Of a DNA stretch of 64,000 nt, positions 35,352 to 43,183 are shown one piece after another. Both the position numbers and the translations under genes were made by a program. The stretch is from the NCBI GenBank assembly GCA_903873415.1, contig CAIQOK010000021.1:88764-152763 (forward strand), read 5' to 3'. The notes beneath the pieces are model-generated. The model saw only the letters and a list, made by a program, of their open reading frames with translations. It was not told the DNA's origin and did not search any database. The stretch is from an uncultured Verrucomicrobiota bacterium. Its GTDB lineage: Bacteria; Verrucomicrobiota; Verrucomicrobiia; Limisphaerales; CAIQOK01. The stretch's first letter is position 1. The number at the start of each line of letters is the position of its first letter.

Positions 35352-36278
35352 ATGGACACGCGATTATTGAAGATGTTTTGCGCCGTGGCGGAGAGCGGCA
35401 GCCTGGTGCAGGCCGCCGCCAAGCTGCGGCTGACACCCTCCGCCATCAGCCACGGCATCAAGGATCTTGAGTCCCAGATGGACTGCCGGTTGTTCGACCG
35501 GGTTGGTAAAAAGCTCCTGCTCAATCAGGCCGGGGAACAGCTCCTTTCCCTGGCGCGGGCGCCGCTGGCCCAGTTGGAAGCGGCGTCCGCCGCTGTCAAG
35601 CGGTTCGCCCGTTCCGGCAGCACGCGCCTGCGCCTGGGTGCCGCCGCCTCAGCCTGCGGCTATTTCCTGCCCCGCGTCATCCGCGAACTCAAGCAGGCTC
35701 ATCCGAATCTTGAACTCCAAATTGACTCCGGCACCACCGAGGCCATGGTGGATCTGGTTCGCGCCAACCAGGTCGACCTGGTGCTCGGGCTCGCCCCGCA
35801 TACCACCACGGGCTTGGATACCCGTCCTGTATTCCGGGATGAGCTCATGTTTATGTTCGCCCCGATGCATCCGTGGGCGGCCGGCCGGGGTCTGACCGCA
35901 GAGGTTCTTAGCCGGCAGCCGCTCATTGTATTTCAGCGGTCCAGTCTCACCACACGGCGCGTTCTTGATCATTACCAGAGTTTGGGCGCAACGCCGGCAG
36001 CGGTGATGGAAATCGCCAGTTTTGAAGGCATCAAGGAACTGGTCAAACTGGATCTGGGAGTTTCGGTGCTCGCTCCTTGGACGGCCGACAAGGAGCTGTT
36101 GCGGGGCACGCTAAAAACCCGTCCGCTGGCCGCCAAACCGCTCATGCGCGATTGGGTGATTATCTCGCTGGCCACCCGGCGGTTCTCGACGGAAGAGGAG
36201 CTTTTTTGCCGCCTCTGCCGCAATCAGGCCACCGGACTGCGCCTGGACCGGCGCGATGTTCCGGCTTTAAAAGAGTGA
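35352..36278 (+). CDS. LysR-family transcriptional regulator
   Basis: This 308-residue protein has the LysR winged helix-turn-helix at residues 1-60 (LVQAAAKLRLTPSAISHGIK) followed by a substrate-binding-type effector domain. The start MDTRLLKMFCAVAESGSL fits the family. The regulated target is usually a divergent neighbour, but here the nearest genes run the same way, so the target is unknown. A 359-bp gap separates it from the foldase gene. Confidence 0.92.
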   Translation: MDTRLLKMFCAVAESGSLVQAAAKLRLTPSAISHGIKDLESQMDCRLFDRVGKKLLLNQAGEQLLSLARAPLAQLEAASAAVKRFARSGSTRLRLGAAASACGYFLPRVIRELKQAHPNLELQIDSGTTEAMVDLVRANQVDLVLGLAPHTTTGLDTRPVFRDELMFMFAPMHPWAAGRGLTAEVLSRQPLIVFQRSSLTTRRVLDHYQSLGATPAAVMEIASFEGIKELVKLDLGVSVLAPWTADKELLRGTLKTRPLAAKPLMRDWVIISLATRRFSTEEELFCRLCRNQATGLRLDRRDVPALKE

Positions 36279-36637
36279 CATCCACCATCCCGCAGGGCTC
36301 CTTTCCTGCCCGGCAATGCTGTCCCTGTTTATAATCGCAAGTTTGCAGAGCCGCATGCGCCGGAGCATGGAGCGGGTTTTCGCGGGCCGGTAAGGCAGGG
36401 TGCCGGCAGGCAGGCGGACGGGCTTCACACTGTGCCGGGCAGCCGCATGGCGCTGCAAAATCAGCGCGGCGAGCGGGCGTCCTTTTTTCGCCCCGCAATT
36501 TTCCGGTTCTCCTTCAGCCTCTGGCCGCGGCGTTGATCCTTCTGATTGCGCAGCGGCGCGTCCGTTTCGCTCTAATTTTGCGTTTGACCCGCCCCGCCCC
36601 GCATGGTTAAGGTGTTCGACCTATTTACTGTTGAACT
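36279..36637. other. Gene-free interval
   Basis: This is 359 bp of GC-rich sequence between the LysR gene and the foldase gene, with no convincing frame or hairpin-T-run terminator. The foldase promoter should be near its end. Confidence 0.4.
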
Positions 36638-38296
36638 ATGATTGGGACGATTCGCAAGCATACTGGTTGGCTCTGGGCGGTCATTATCACCGTCACGATC
36701 ATCACCTTCGTTTTCTGGGGGTCGCAATCCGGCGGTTCGGGCGGGCGTTCCAAGACCTCTAATTTTGGGTCCATCGACGGGGCACCCATCTCCCAGCAGG
36801 ATTATGTGGAGGCGGCGCGCGAGGTTTATCTTCACTACCTCATCCAGTATGGGCCGAGTGTGGATCTCAAAAAGATGGGTGTGGACGAAGAGCGTGAGAC
36901 ATACTACCGCCTGTTTTTGATGCGGAAAATCAAGCAGTTGGGCATCGGGGTTGATCCCAAGGCGGTGGCGCAGACGGCTGGGGATATATTGCGGGCGTTT
37001 GGCCGAGGCCAACCGGTGGCCCTGAGCCTCTTTGAGCAGCAGGTTCTTCTTCCGCGCGCCAATGCCGACGATTTCGAGCGTTACATACGCCATGAACTGA
37101 GCATTCAGCAGCTGGTCTCTGTCGTTGGGCTCGGGGGCACTCTGGTCACCCCCGAGGAGGGCCGCGCTCTTTATATCCGGGAACGGCAGGAGTTGGCGGT
37201 CTCTGTGGCATTCTTCTCCGCTTCCAATTATCTGGCGGGTGTGGCCTCCCCCGACATGTCCGCCCTGTCCCAGTTTTACACCAATCAAATGTCCGCCTAC
37301 CGCGTGCCGGACCGGGTTCAGGTCGCCTACGTTTGTTTTAACGTCACCAATTTTGTGACTGCGGCCCAGAAGATCGAAACCAATATCATGGAAAAGGTGG
37401 AGAGCGACCTGCGTTCCATGGGCACGAACTATCTGCGGTTCGCCAAAACTCAGGATGAGGCCAAGCTGCAGATTCAGGCTGAAATCCTGCGCCGCACCGC
37501 GCTGAATCTGGCGCAAAAAGAGGCCATTGATTTTGATAACATTCTCTTCTCCCAGACTCCCGCAAAGCCCGAAAATCTGGCGGCCCTGGCAGCCAAGAGC
37601 CATCTGACCGTTTCAACCACCTTGCCATTTGACGAGGAGAACGGGCCGAGGGAATTCGACGGCGGCCCAAATTTCGCCCGCACCTCATTTCGCCTCACCG
37701 GCGAGGAACCGTTTGCAGAGCCGTTGGTTGGGCCGGGAGGCGTTTATGTGATCGCGCTTCAACGCCGGATCCCCAGCGAAGTGCCTCCGTTGGAGATGAT
37801 CAGCCGTCAGGTCGCCCAAGATTACAAGAATCAACAGGCCCTGATTCAAGCGCGTGTTTCGGGAATGACTTTCGCCCGTTCCGTGACCAACGGCATTGCT
37901 GCGGGGAAGACATTCGCCGGATTGGCCGCCGAGGCGAGGCATCCGGCACAGCTGCTGCCGCCCTTTTCGCTGAGCACTCGCGAGCTGCCCGAGGTGGAGA
38001 ATCGTTTGGGGCTGAGCCAGCTCAAGCAAATTGTCTTCAGCACACCGGAGGGCAAAACCAGTGATTTCACCCCGACCCGTGATGGTGGCGTGGTGGTGTT
38101 TTTTCAGCAGCGCCTGCCCATGGATGATGCGAAGATTAAGGCTGAAATGCCCACGTTCATGACCTCGATCCGGCAGACCCGCCAGCAGTTGTCCGCCAAC
38201 CTTTGGTTCCAACGCGAGGCGACCAAGTCCCTCTCCGACACTCCCATCGCCAAACCGAAAGCCTCGGCCCTGACCTCCGGCTCAGGAAAATCTTGA
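36638..38296 (+). CDS. PpiD/SurA-like membrane-anchored foldase
   Basis: This 552-residue protein has one N-terminal membrane helix (residues ~11-28, WAVIITVTIITFVFWG) and a large periplasmic part. The early block GSIDGAPISQQDYVEAARE matches SurA/PpiD N-terminal domains. A rotamase-like segment lies later (GEEPFAEPLVGPGGVYVIAL, residues ~350-370), but the parvulin active-site pattern is not clearly conserved. The protein may therefore act mainly as a chaperone. Such proteins hold newly exported chains at the Sec exit. Its stop lies 28 bp before the RluA gene. Confidence 0.78.
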   Translation: MIGTIRKHTGWLWAVIITVTIITFVFWGSQSGGSGGRSKTSNFGSIDGAPISQQDYVEAAREVYLHYLIQYGPSVDLKKMGVDEERETYYRLFLMRKIKQLGIGVDPKAVAQTAGDILRAFGRGQPVALSLFEQQVLLPRANADDFERYIRHELSIQQLVSVVGLGGTLVTPEEGRALYIRERQELAVSVAFFSASNYLAGVASPDMSALSQFYTNQMSAYRVPDRVQVAYVCFNVTNFVTAAQKIETNIMEKVESDLRSMGTNYLRFAKTQDEAKLQIQAEILRRTALNLAQKEAIDFDNILFSQTPAKPENLAALAAKSHLTVSTTLPFDEENGPREFDGGPNFARTSFRLTGEEPFAEPLVGPGGVYVIALQRRIPSEVPPLEMISRQVAQDYKNQQALIQARVSGMTFARSVTNGIAAGKTFAGLAAEARHPAQLLPPFSLSTRELPEVENRLGLSQLKQIVFSTPEGKTSDFTPTRDGGVVVFFQQRLPMDDAKIKAEMPTFMTSIRQTRQQLSANLWFQREATKSLSDTPIAKPKASALTSGSGKS

Positions 38297-38324
38297 GCGT
38301 TTGCCCGCTTCCAACCCCCTGCTC

Positions 38325-39128
38325 ATGAGCGCGGTCATTAAACTTTCCGCGCCGGAGTCGCGGGCCTTTTGGGAAATTCCGGTTCTTTTTGAGGACGATC
38401 ATTTGCTCGCCCTTAACAAGCCGGCGGGAATGCCTGTCTCACCGTCGCCTGAATCCCCGGACCAGCCGGACCTGATTTCAATGCTCCACGGCGGTATCGA
38501 AGTCGGGAAACCGTGGGCCGTTCAGAGGGGGCTGACTTATCTGATGGTCTCCCACCGCCTTGACACCGAAATAAGCGGCGTCCTCCTTTTTGCAAAGAGC
38601 AAGACCACTTTGATGGCTCTCTCCGATCTGTTCGGCACGGAGGCACCCGTTCAGACCTATCTGGCTTTGGCCCGCGGTGAACCTTCCACCGAACAGTTCA
38701 CCGTGGATGCCAAACTCGCCTCGCACCCGGTCAATCCCGAGCTGGTCAGGGTGGATTTTGAAGGGGGCAAGAAATCGAAGACCGATTTTTCCGTGCTGGA
38801 GAAGTTCCCCCGGGGTGGATGTGTCAGCTTGCGCTGCCGTCCGCTTACCCAGCGGCGTCATCAAATCCGGGTCCATCTTCGTCATGCGGGGTTTCCTCTG
38901 GTGGGCGACGCGCTCTACGGCGGTAAACCGCTCTGGCTCTCCCGCCTCAAATCCGATTACCGGCTTAAGGAAGGCAGGGAGGAGCGGCCTTTGTTGGCTC
39001 GTGTCGCTTTGCATTTGGAAAGCCTTGAAATGTCCCACCCGGTCACCTCCGCACCGCTGGCAGTCAGCGCGCCCTGGCCCAAGGATTTGCAAGTGGCAGT
39101 GAAGTACCTCCGCCAGTTCGGGGTATGA
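38325..39128 (+). CDS. RluA-family RNA pseudouridine synthase
   Basis: This 267-residue protein has the RluA motif I HRLDTEISG (residues ~78-86) with the catalytic Asp. The early block LFEDDHLLALNKPAGMPV and the later LRCRPLTQRRHQIRVHLRH and GDALYGG are also family motifs. It isomerises specific uridines in rRNA or tRNA, and the target site cannot be told. No S4 domain precedes the catalytic domain. The frame opens from a TTG at 38301, but the ATG at 38325 is preferred. Confidence 0.9.
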   Translation: MSAVIKLSAPESRAFWEIPVLFEDDHLLALNKPAGMPVSPSPESPDQPDLISMLHGGIEVGKPWAVQRGLTYLMVSHRLDTEISGVLLFAKSKTTLMALSDLFGTEAPVQTYLALARGEPSTEQFTVDAKLASHPVNPELVRVDFEGGKKSKTDFSVLEKFPRGGCVSLRCRPLTQRRHQIRVHLRHAGFPLVGDALYGGKPLWLSRLKSDYRLKEGREERPLLARVALHLESLEMSHPVTSAPLAVSAPWPKDLQVAVKYLRQFGV

Positions 39129-39327
39129 TCCCTGCCGTGCCATTTGTTCGAACCGGTCCGCTCCGAAACGCCGTTCGGAGCGCTTCTTTCATCCGGGTTC
39201 AGTTGCCCCCTGCGGATTTTTCCCAATCCTGTCCGGTTGTTTGCCGGGGGGATGCAGGCTGCGATCTGATTCATTCCGCCATTCTGGGCGTGACTTTCGG
39301 GGCGTGGCATGGAAGATTTTCCACCTT

Positions 39328-39936
39328 ATGAAAAATCTGATGACTATCTGCGCTCTCAGCCTGGTGGTTGGCCTGGCCACCGCCCAAGCCGAGGGAACCA
39401 ACCCAATCGCTTCCAAGACCGAATCCAAACCCGCCGCCAAGGAGGTCGCCGTGATCAAGACCACCGAGGGCGAGATGGTGGTGGAATTCTGGCCCGAGGT
39501 GGCGCCCAAAACCGTGGAGAATTTCAAGACCCTCTCAAAGAAGGGTTTTTATGACGGCACCGCTTTCCACCGCGTGATCAAGGGCTTCATGATTCAGGGG
39601 GGCGACCCGCTCACCAAGGACGCGGGCAAGGAATCGGCCTGGGGCACTGGGGACCCCGGTTACAAGATCAAAGCTGAATTCAACGCCCGCTCCCACACCC
39701 GCGGTGTGCTTTCCATGGCCCGCTCGCAGGATCCAGATTCGGCCGGCAGCCAGTTTTTCATCTGCCACGGCAATCCGACGTTTCTTGATCATAACTACAC
39801 CACATTCGGTAAACTGATCAAAGGCGACGATGTGTTGGAGAAGATCGCCACCACGGCCACTCATCCTCCCGACCGGCCCGACAAACGGATGGGCGTGGAA
39901 AGCATCAAGATTGTTCCGGCCGACTCCATCAAATAA
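39328..39936 (+). CDS. Exported cyclophilin-type peptidyl-prolyl isomerase
   Basis: This 202-residue protein starts at the ATG at 39328. A signal peptide (MKNLMTICALSLVVGLATAQA) is followed by a ~20-residue linker and a cyclophilin domain. The domain holds the active-site block FHRVIKGFMIQGGDP and DPDSAGSQFFICHGN. It catalyses cis-trans isomerisation at proline, here in the periplasm. The next gene encodes a close paralogue lacking the signal peptide, 12 bp downstream, so the pair arose by duplication and serves two compartments. Confidence 0.94.
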   Translation: MKNLMTICALSLVVGLATAQAEGTNPIASKTESKPAAKEVAVIKTTEGEMVVEFWPEVAPKTVENFKTLSKKGFYDGTAFHRVIKGFMIQGGDPLTKDAGKESAWGTGDPGYKIKAEFNARSHTRGVLSMARSQDPDSAGSQFFICHGNPTFLDHNYTTFGKLIKGDDVLEKIATTATHPPDRPDKRMGVESIKIVPADSIK

Positions 39937-39948
39937 TTTCTGAAAACT

Positions 39949-40449
39949 ATGAGTGAACTTGCGATTATCAAAACGAGCGAGGGTGAAATGACCGTGGAAT
40001 TCTGGCCCGAGGTGGCGCCGGGCCACGTGGAAAACTTCAAGAATCTGGCGAAAAAAGGGTTCTATGACGGCACCTGTTTTCATCGGGTCATCAAGGGGTT
40101 TATGATCCAAGGGGGCGACCCTCTGACCAAGGATGAATCCGCCAAAAACCGCTGGGGCACCGGCGGTCCGGGTTACCAGATCAAGGCCGAGTTCAATGAC
40201 AAGGCCCATGTGCGGGGCGTGCTTTCCATGGCGCGTTCCAACGACCCGGATTCAGCCGGCAGCCAGTTTTTTATCTGCCACGGGAATCCTGGTTTTTTGG
40301 ACCGCCAGTACACCGCATTTGGCAGGTTGATCAAGGGGGATGATGTGTTGGAAAAGATTGCCACGACGTCAATTCAACCCGGCGATCGTCCGACCAAGCG
40401 CATGGCCGTCGAGAGCATTCAGATTACCGCGGCTGGAGCGGTTGGATAG
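39949..40449 (+). CDS. Cytoplasmic cyclophilin-type peptidyl-prolyl isomerase
   Basis: This 166-residue protein is a paralogue of the preceding gene without a signal peptide; it begins directly with MSELAIIKTSEGEMTVEFWP. The active-site block FHRVIKGFMIQGGDP and DPDSAGSQFFICHGN are intact. Much of the sequence is nearly identical to the upstream copy, which points to a tandem duplication. The gene is followed by a terminator-like hairpin at 40473-40501. Confidence 0.94.
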   Translation: MSELAIIKTSEGEMTVEFWPEVAPGHVENFKNLAKKGFYDGTCFHRVIKGFMIQGGDPLTKDESAKNRWGTGGPGYQIKAEFNDKAHVRGVLSMARSNDPDSAGSQFFICHGNPGFLDRQYTAFGRLIKGDDVLEKIATTSIQPGDRPTKRMAVESIQITAAGAVG

Positions 40450-40472
40450 GCGGTCTTCACCCCGGCTGGATT

Positions 40473-40501
40473 CCCCGATCGGGGCCGGTCGGGGTCTTTT
40501 T
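40473..40501 (+). terminator. Probable Rho-independent terminator
   Basis: Imperfect arms CCCCGATC and GGTCGGGG enclose a loop GGGGCC. TCTTTTT follows. The T-run ends immediately before the ATG of the next small gene at 40502. Confidence 0.55.
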
Positions 40502-40741
40502 ATGGAACAGGCTCAGATCGCCAAGGTGCTTGTTTCCTTGGGTTGCCCGCCGGAGAAATCCGAGGGGATGGCCGCTCAGCTCTTGAGGCGGGCGGTCCAA
40601 CTGGCCCGTGAGAAAAACCGGACTCCGGAGCAGGCCATGGCCCATCTCCTCCAACTGATGAGCCAAGGCTGGGCGTCCGCGGCATCCGGATCCACAACCT
40701 CGGGGTTGCGCTCAGCCCCGGCGGCTTCCAGTTCATCATGA
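40502..40741 (+). CDS. Small hypothetical protein (79 aa) coupled to Nudix gene
   Basis: This 79-residue frame begins MEQAQIAKVLVSLGCPPEK and has a helical, charged middle (AQLLRRAVQLAREKNRTPEQ) and a Ser/Ala-rich end. Its stop overlaps the Nudix start in the four bases ATGA (40738-40741), a strong sign of translational coupling. No ribosome-binding site is seen because the terminator T-run abuts the ATG. Family not recognised; nothing suggests a membrane or exported location. Confidence 0.6.
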   Translation: MEQAQIAKVLVSLGCPPEKSEGMAAQLLRRAVQLAREKNRTPEQAMAHLLQLMSQGWASAASGSTTSGLRSAPAASSSS

Positions 40742-41286
40742 TCAAGCCTTGGGAAAAAATCAGTTCCAGCCCTGTCGGTGATTTCCGGATTTTCAGCATC
40801 CGGTCCGATAAGAAAATCTCACCCCGCACACAGCGGCAGCACGATTTTTTCGTCCTCGATTCGGTGAATTGGGTCAATGTCCTGGCCATTACCCCGGAGG
40901 GGCAATGCGTCATGGTAGAGCAGTTCAGGCATGGATCGGACACGGTTGAACTGGAAATCCCCGGAGGGATGATGGACTCGGCGGACACGTCCCCGGAATC
41001 GGCTGGGCTGAGGGAGTTGCGCGAGGAAACGGGCTACGAAGGGCAGGGAGCCCGGGTGATTGGCCGTGTGTATCCCAACCCGGCGATTCAAAGCAACACG
41101 TGTTTCACGGTGCTGGTGGAGAACTGCCGTTGCGCGCATACGGTGGAGTTTGATCAAGGGGAGGACATTATGACGCGTCTGGTTCCCGTGGGCGATCTTC
41201 CGGGTCTTGCCGCCGCCGGTAAAATCCGCCATTCCCTTGTGCTGGTGGCTCTATATCACTTTGAGCTTCGGCAGCGGGGCCTTTGA
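40738..41286 (+). CDS. Nudix hydrolase (ADP-ribose pyrophosphatase-like)
   Basis: This 182-residue protein has a Nudix-type box, GGMMDSADTSPESAGLREL followed by REETGY. The REELxEExGU half is intact (RELREETGY). The upstream Glu expected at fixed spacing is replaced or shifted, so the box is slightly non-canonical. The flanking EQFRHGSDTVELEIPGG is typical of ADP-sugar pyrophosphatases. The likely role is hydrolysis of a nucleoside diphosphate derivative. The start overlaps the upstream small gene. Confidence 0.85.
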   Translation: MIKPWEKISSSPVGDFRIFSIRSDKKISPRTQRQHDFFVLDSVNWVNVLAITPEGQCVMVEQFRHGSDTVELEIPGGMMDSADTSPESAGLRELREETGYEGQGARVIGRVYPNPAIQSNTCFTVLVENCRCAHTVEFDQGEDIMTRLVPVGDLPGLAAAGKIRHSLVLVALYHFELRQRGL

Positions 41287-41343
41287 TCTGCCGGCAGGGA
41301 CTGGGTGCCTGACGGCGCATGGCAGGGTAGGTTCGCCATCGGG

Positions 41344-41631
41344 TTAGTTTTTGGTTTTCCCCTCCCGGACCTCCTCTTTTTGCGTATCGAGTTCGGCTTG
41401 GATTTTTTTCCTGTCCAAGACCAGTTGTTGGCGCAGTTCCCCCGCTTTTTCCTCATCTCCGGCGGCGGTGGCGGTGGCGATTTCTGCGGCGAGCGTGATT
41501 TCGCGGGCCGCGATCTTGGCGGCGAACTTGGAGTCCAGTTCCGCCAAGGCTTCCTTGGCGCGTGCGGAAATTTTCACGGTTGGAGCGGTCTGATTGAGCC
41601 GTTCCATGGCGAGTTCATAGGAGGATTTCAT
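41344..41631 (-). CDS. Small helical hypothetical protein (95 aa)
   Basis: This 95-residue protein is almost entirely predicted helix with an alternating charge pattern (AKEALAELDSKFAAKIAARE, then KAGELRQQLVLDRKKIQAEL), ending in Lys/Asn. It is probably cytoplasmic and could form a coiled coil. It lies 11 bp downstream of the TPR gene on the same strand, so the two are likely co-transcribed. I do not recognise the family. Confidence 0.65.
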   Translation of the reverse strand: MKSSYELAMERLNQTAPTVKISARAKEALAELDSKFAAKIAAREITLAAEIATATAAGDEEKAGELRQQLVLDRKKIQAELDTQKEEVREGKTKN

Positions 41632-41642
41632 GGTTTATTTTG

Positions 41643-42077
41643 TTATGGGGCCGGCTTTTTTTTCCAGGGCATTTCGGGGAATTTCGCCGGCATCGCCGCC
41701 GGACCGGGTGGGGCCAGTTGTAAATCCGGGTCGCCGGACTGGGCGGCGCCCGGCGGGGTCTTGTCGGCTTTCCAGGAGGCGACCCGGGCCCGCATCCCGT
41801 GATGTTCGGCAAGGCTTTTGTCGCCCGCTTTCATGTAAAAGAGGGAGAGGTTGGTGTGCACCAACTGCTCGTCGGGGCGCAGTTGTTCGGCTTTGTGCCC
41901 TTCGGCGATTGCCACGGGGTAATCGCCCTTGCGGTAGTGGGCCATCCCCAAAGCCAGGCGTGCGTCAAAGTGCGAGCCCTCCTGCGCCAGCACTGCGTTG
42001 AGCTTGGCGATGGCCAGATCGTAGTCGCCGGTGCTGAAATCGAACATGGCGTCGTCGTATTGGTCCTGAAGATTCAT
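41643..42077 (-). CDS. TPR-repeat protein
   Basis: This 144-residue protein starts at the ATG at 42077 (MNLQDQYDDAMFDFSTGDYD); the longer open frame upstream overlaps the HAD gene on the other strand and is discounted. Residues ~5-100 contain about three TPR-like helix pairs (GDYDLAIAKLNAVLAQEGSH; GDYPVAIAEGHKAEQLRPDE; LSLFYMKAGDKSLAEHHGMR). A Pro-rich tail ends in Lys/Pro. TPRs mediate protein-protein contacts; the partner is unknown. It is divergent from the HAD gene. Confidence 0.75.
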   Translation of the reverse strand: MNLQDQYDDAMFDFSTGDYDLAIAKLNAVLAQEGSHFDARLALGMAHYRKGDYPVAIAEGHKAEQLRPDEQLVHTNLSLFYMKAGDKSLAEHHGMRARVASWKADKTPPGAAQSGDPDLQLAPPGPAAMPAKFPEMPWKKKPAP

Positions 42078-42159
42078 GCGGGTTGCGCCAAGGCGGCTGC
42101 AAGGGCTATGCTGGGGTCTTTGTGCGGATAACGCAACATTCAACCAACGGGAGTATTCA

Positions 42160-42948
42160 ATGAGCCTGCCCATTAAGCTGATCTCCACCGACTTTGACGG
42201 CACGATCTTTGCCGAGTCTGACACCCCGGCCATTTCCATGGAATTGCTGGGCTTGATTGCCCGGCTGCAAGCGCGCGGCGCCAAGTGGGTCATCAATACC
42301 GGCAGGGACATGGTGAGCCTTCAGGCGGCGCTGGTCAGGATCGGTCAGCCGGTGCGGCCGGATTTTCTCGTTCTGGTCGAGCGCGAGATGCACGCCCATG
42401 ACGGCATGCGATTCGTTGGCATCAACCCGTGGAATGAGGAGTGCCACCGGGCGCACAGGGATCTTTTCGTCCGGGTGATGCCGGACTTGCCGCGCCTGAC
42501 GGGTTGGATCAAAGCCCGCTTCAGCGCCACCGTCTACGAGGATCCCTATTCGCCCTTGTGTTTGATTGCCGCCAACAACGGCGATGCGGACCTTATCCAT
42601 GAGTATCTGGAGGGTTACTGCGGGGGCGTGTCGGATCTGACGCTGGTCCGCAATGATGTGTATGCCCGGTTCAGCCATGCCGGCTACAACAAAGGGACCG
42701 CGCTGGAGGAAATCACCCGGCGGCTCGGGTTGACCGCGGCCGAGGTCTTTGCCGCGGGGGATCATCTGAACGATCTGCCCATGCTCTCGCGCCGCTACGC
42801 CCACTGGCTGGCTTCTCCCCACAATGCGGTTCAATCCGTCAAGCAGGCCGTTCTTTCCCAGCATGGGTGCGTCAGCCGGTTCCCGGCGAGCCGGGGGGTT
42901 GCAGAAGCCCTGTTGCTTTTCCTGCGCCAGACCGGTGTTGAATTATGA
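42160..42948 (+). CDS. HAD-superfamily phosphatase (Cof/type IIB-like)
   Basis: This 262-residue protein has motif I STDFDGTIF (residues ~9-17, with both Asp), motif II INTGRD near 44 and the late AAGDHLNDLPM (motif IV). The type IIB cap lies between. The ATG at 42160 follows CGGGAG closely and fits the family. It should dephosphorylate a small metabolite; the substrate cannot be read from sequence. It is divergent from the TPR gene. Confidence 0.87.
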   Translation: MSLPIKLISTDFDGTIFAESDTPAISMELLGLIARLQARGAKWVINTGRDMVSLQAALVRIGQPVRPDFLVLVEREMHAHDGMRFVGINPWNEECHRAHRDLFVRVMPDLPRLTGWIKARFSATVYEDPYSPLCLIAANNGDADLIHEYLEGYCGGVSDLTLVRNDVYARFSHAGYNKGTALEEITRRLGLTAAEVFAAGDHLNDLPMLSRRYAHWLASPHNAVQSVKQAVLSQHGCVSRFPASRGVAEALLLFLRQTGVEL

Positions 42949-43069
42949 ATTGTGATTAACCGGATGCGTTTTAGTAGAGGATCTGATTCCTTCGGGCGGC
43001 TGCGATCCCAAAACCGAGGCTGGTTTTGTAAGTGGTTGATGTGGAAATAGATGGTGTTTTCATTAGGAT

Positions 43070-43097
43070 TTGACACCGGGTCCGGCGGTGATAGGCT
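43070..43097 (+). promoter_or_regulatory. korA: Candidate sigma-70 promoter for korA
   Basis: A perfect TTGACA at 43070-43075 is followed after 16 bases by TAGGCT at 43092-43097. The start of transcription would fall near 43104, only ~10 bases before a terminator-type hairpin. Confidence 0.45.
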
Positions 43098-43099
43098 TG

Positions 43100-43142
43100 G
43101 CGGGTATTGGTGTGCCCGCTGAACATCCTCAGCGGGTTTTTT
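43100..43142 (+). terminator. Terminator hairpin with overlapping alternative hairpin (attenuator-like)
   Basis: Hairpin B (43115-43136) has perfect arms CCCGCTGA and TCAGCGGG with loop ACATCC, followed by six T. Hairpin A (43100-43119, GCGGG and CCCGC) uses the same CCCGC and so excludes B. The pair sits between the likely promoter and the korA start at 43184. It could instead simply end the HAD transcript. Confidence 0.6.
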
Positions 43143-43183
43143 CACCTTTGAAAACAGTATTGAATTTGAATCAGGTAATTTTC

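Larger units (their letters stand above)
42949..43183. other. Leader region of korA
   Basis: This 235-bp interval contains the candidate promoter at 43070-43097 and the overlapping hairpins at 43100-43142, described separately. The first ~120 bp after the HAD gene have no distinct feature. Confidence 0.5.

Noticed and set aside
41643..42311. Longer TPR protein starting at 42311
   Set aside because: The extra N-terminus overlaps the start of the divergent HAD gene and has no TPR-like sequence; the ATG at 42077 fits.
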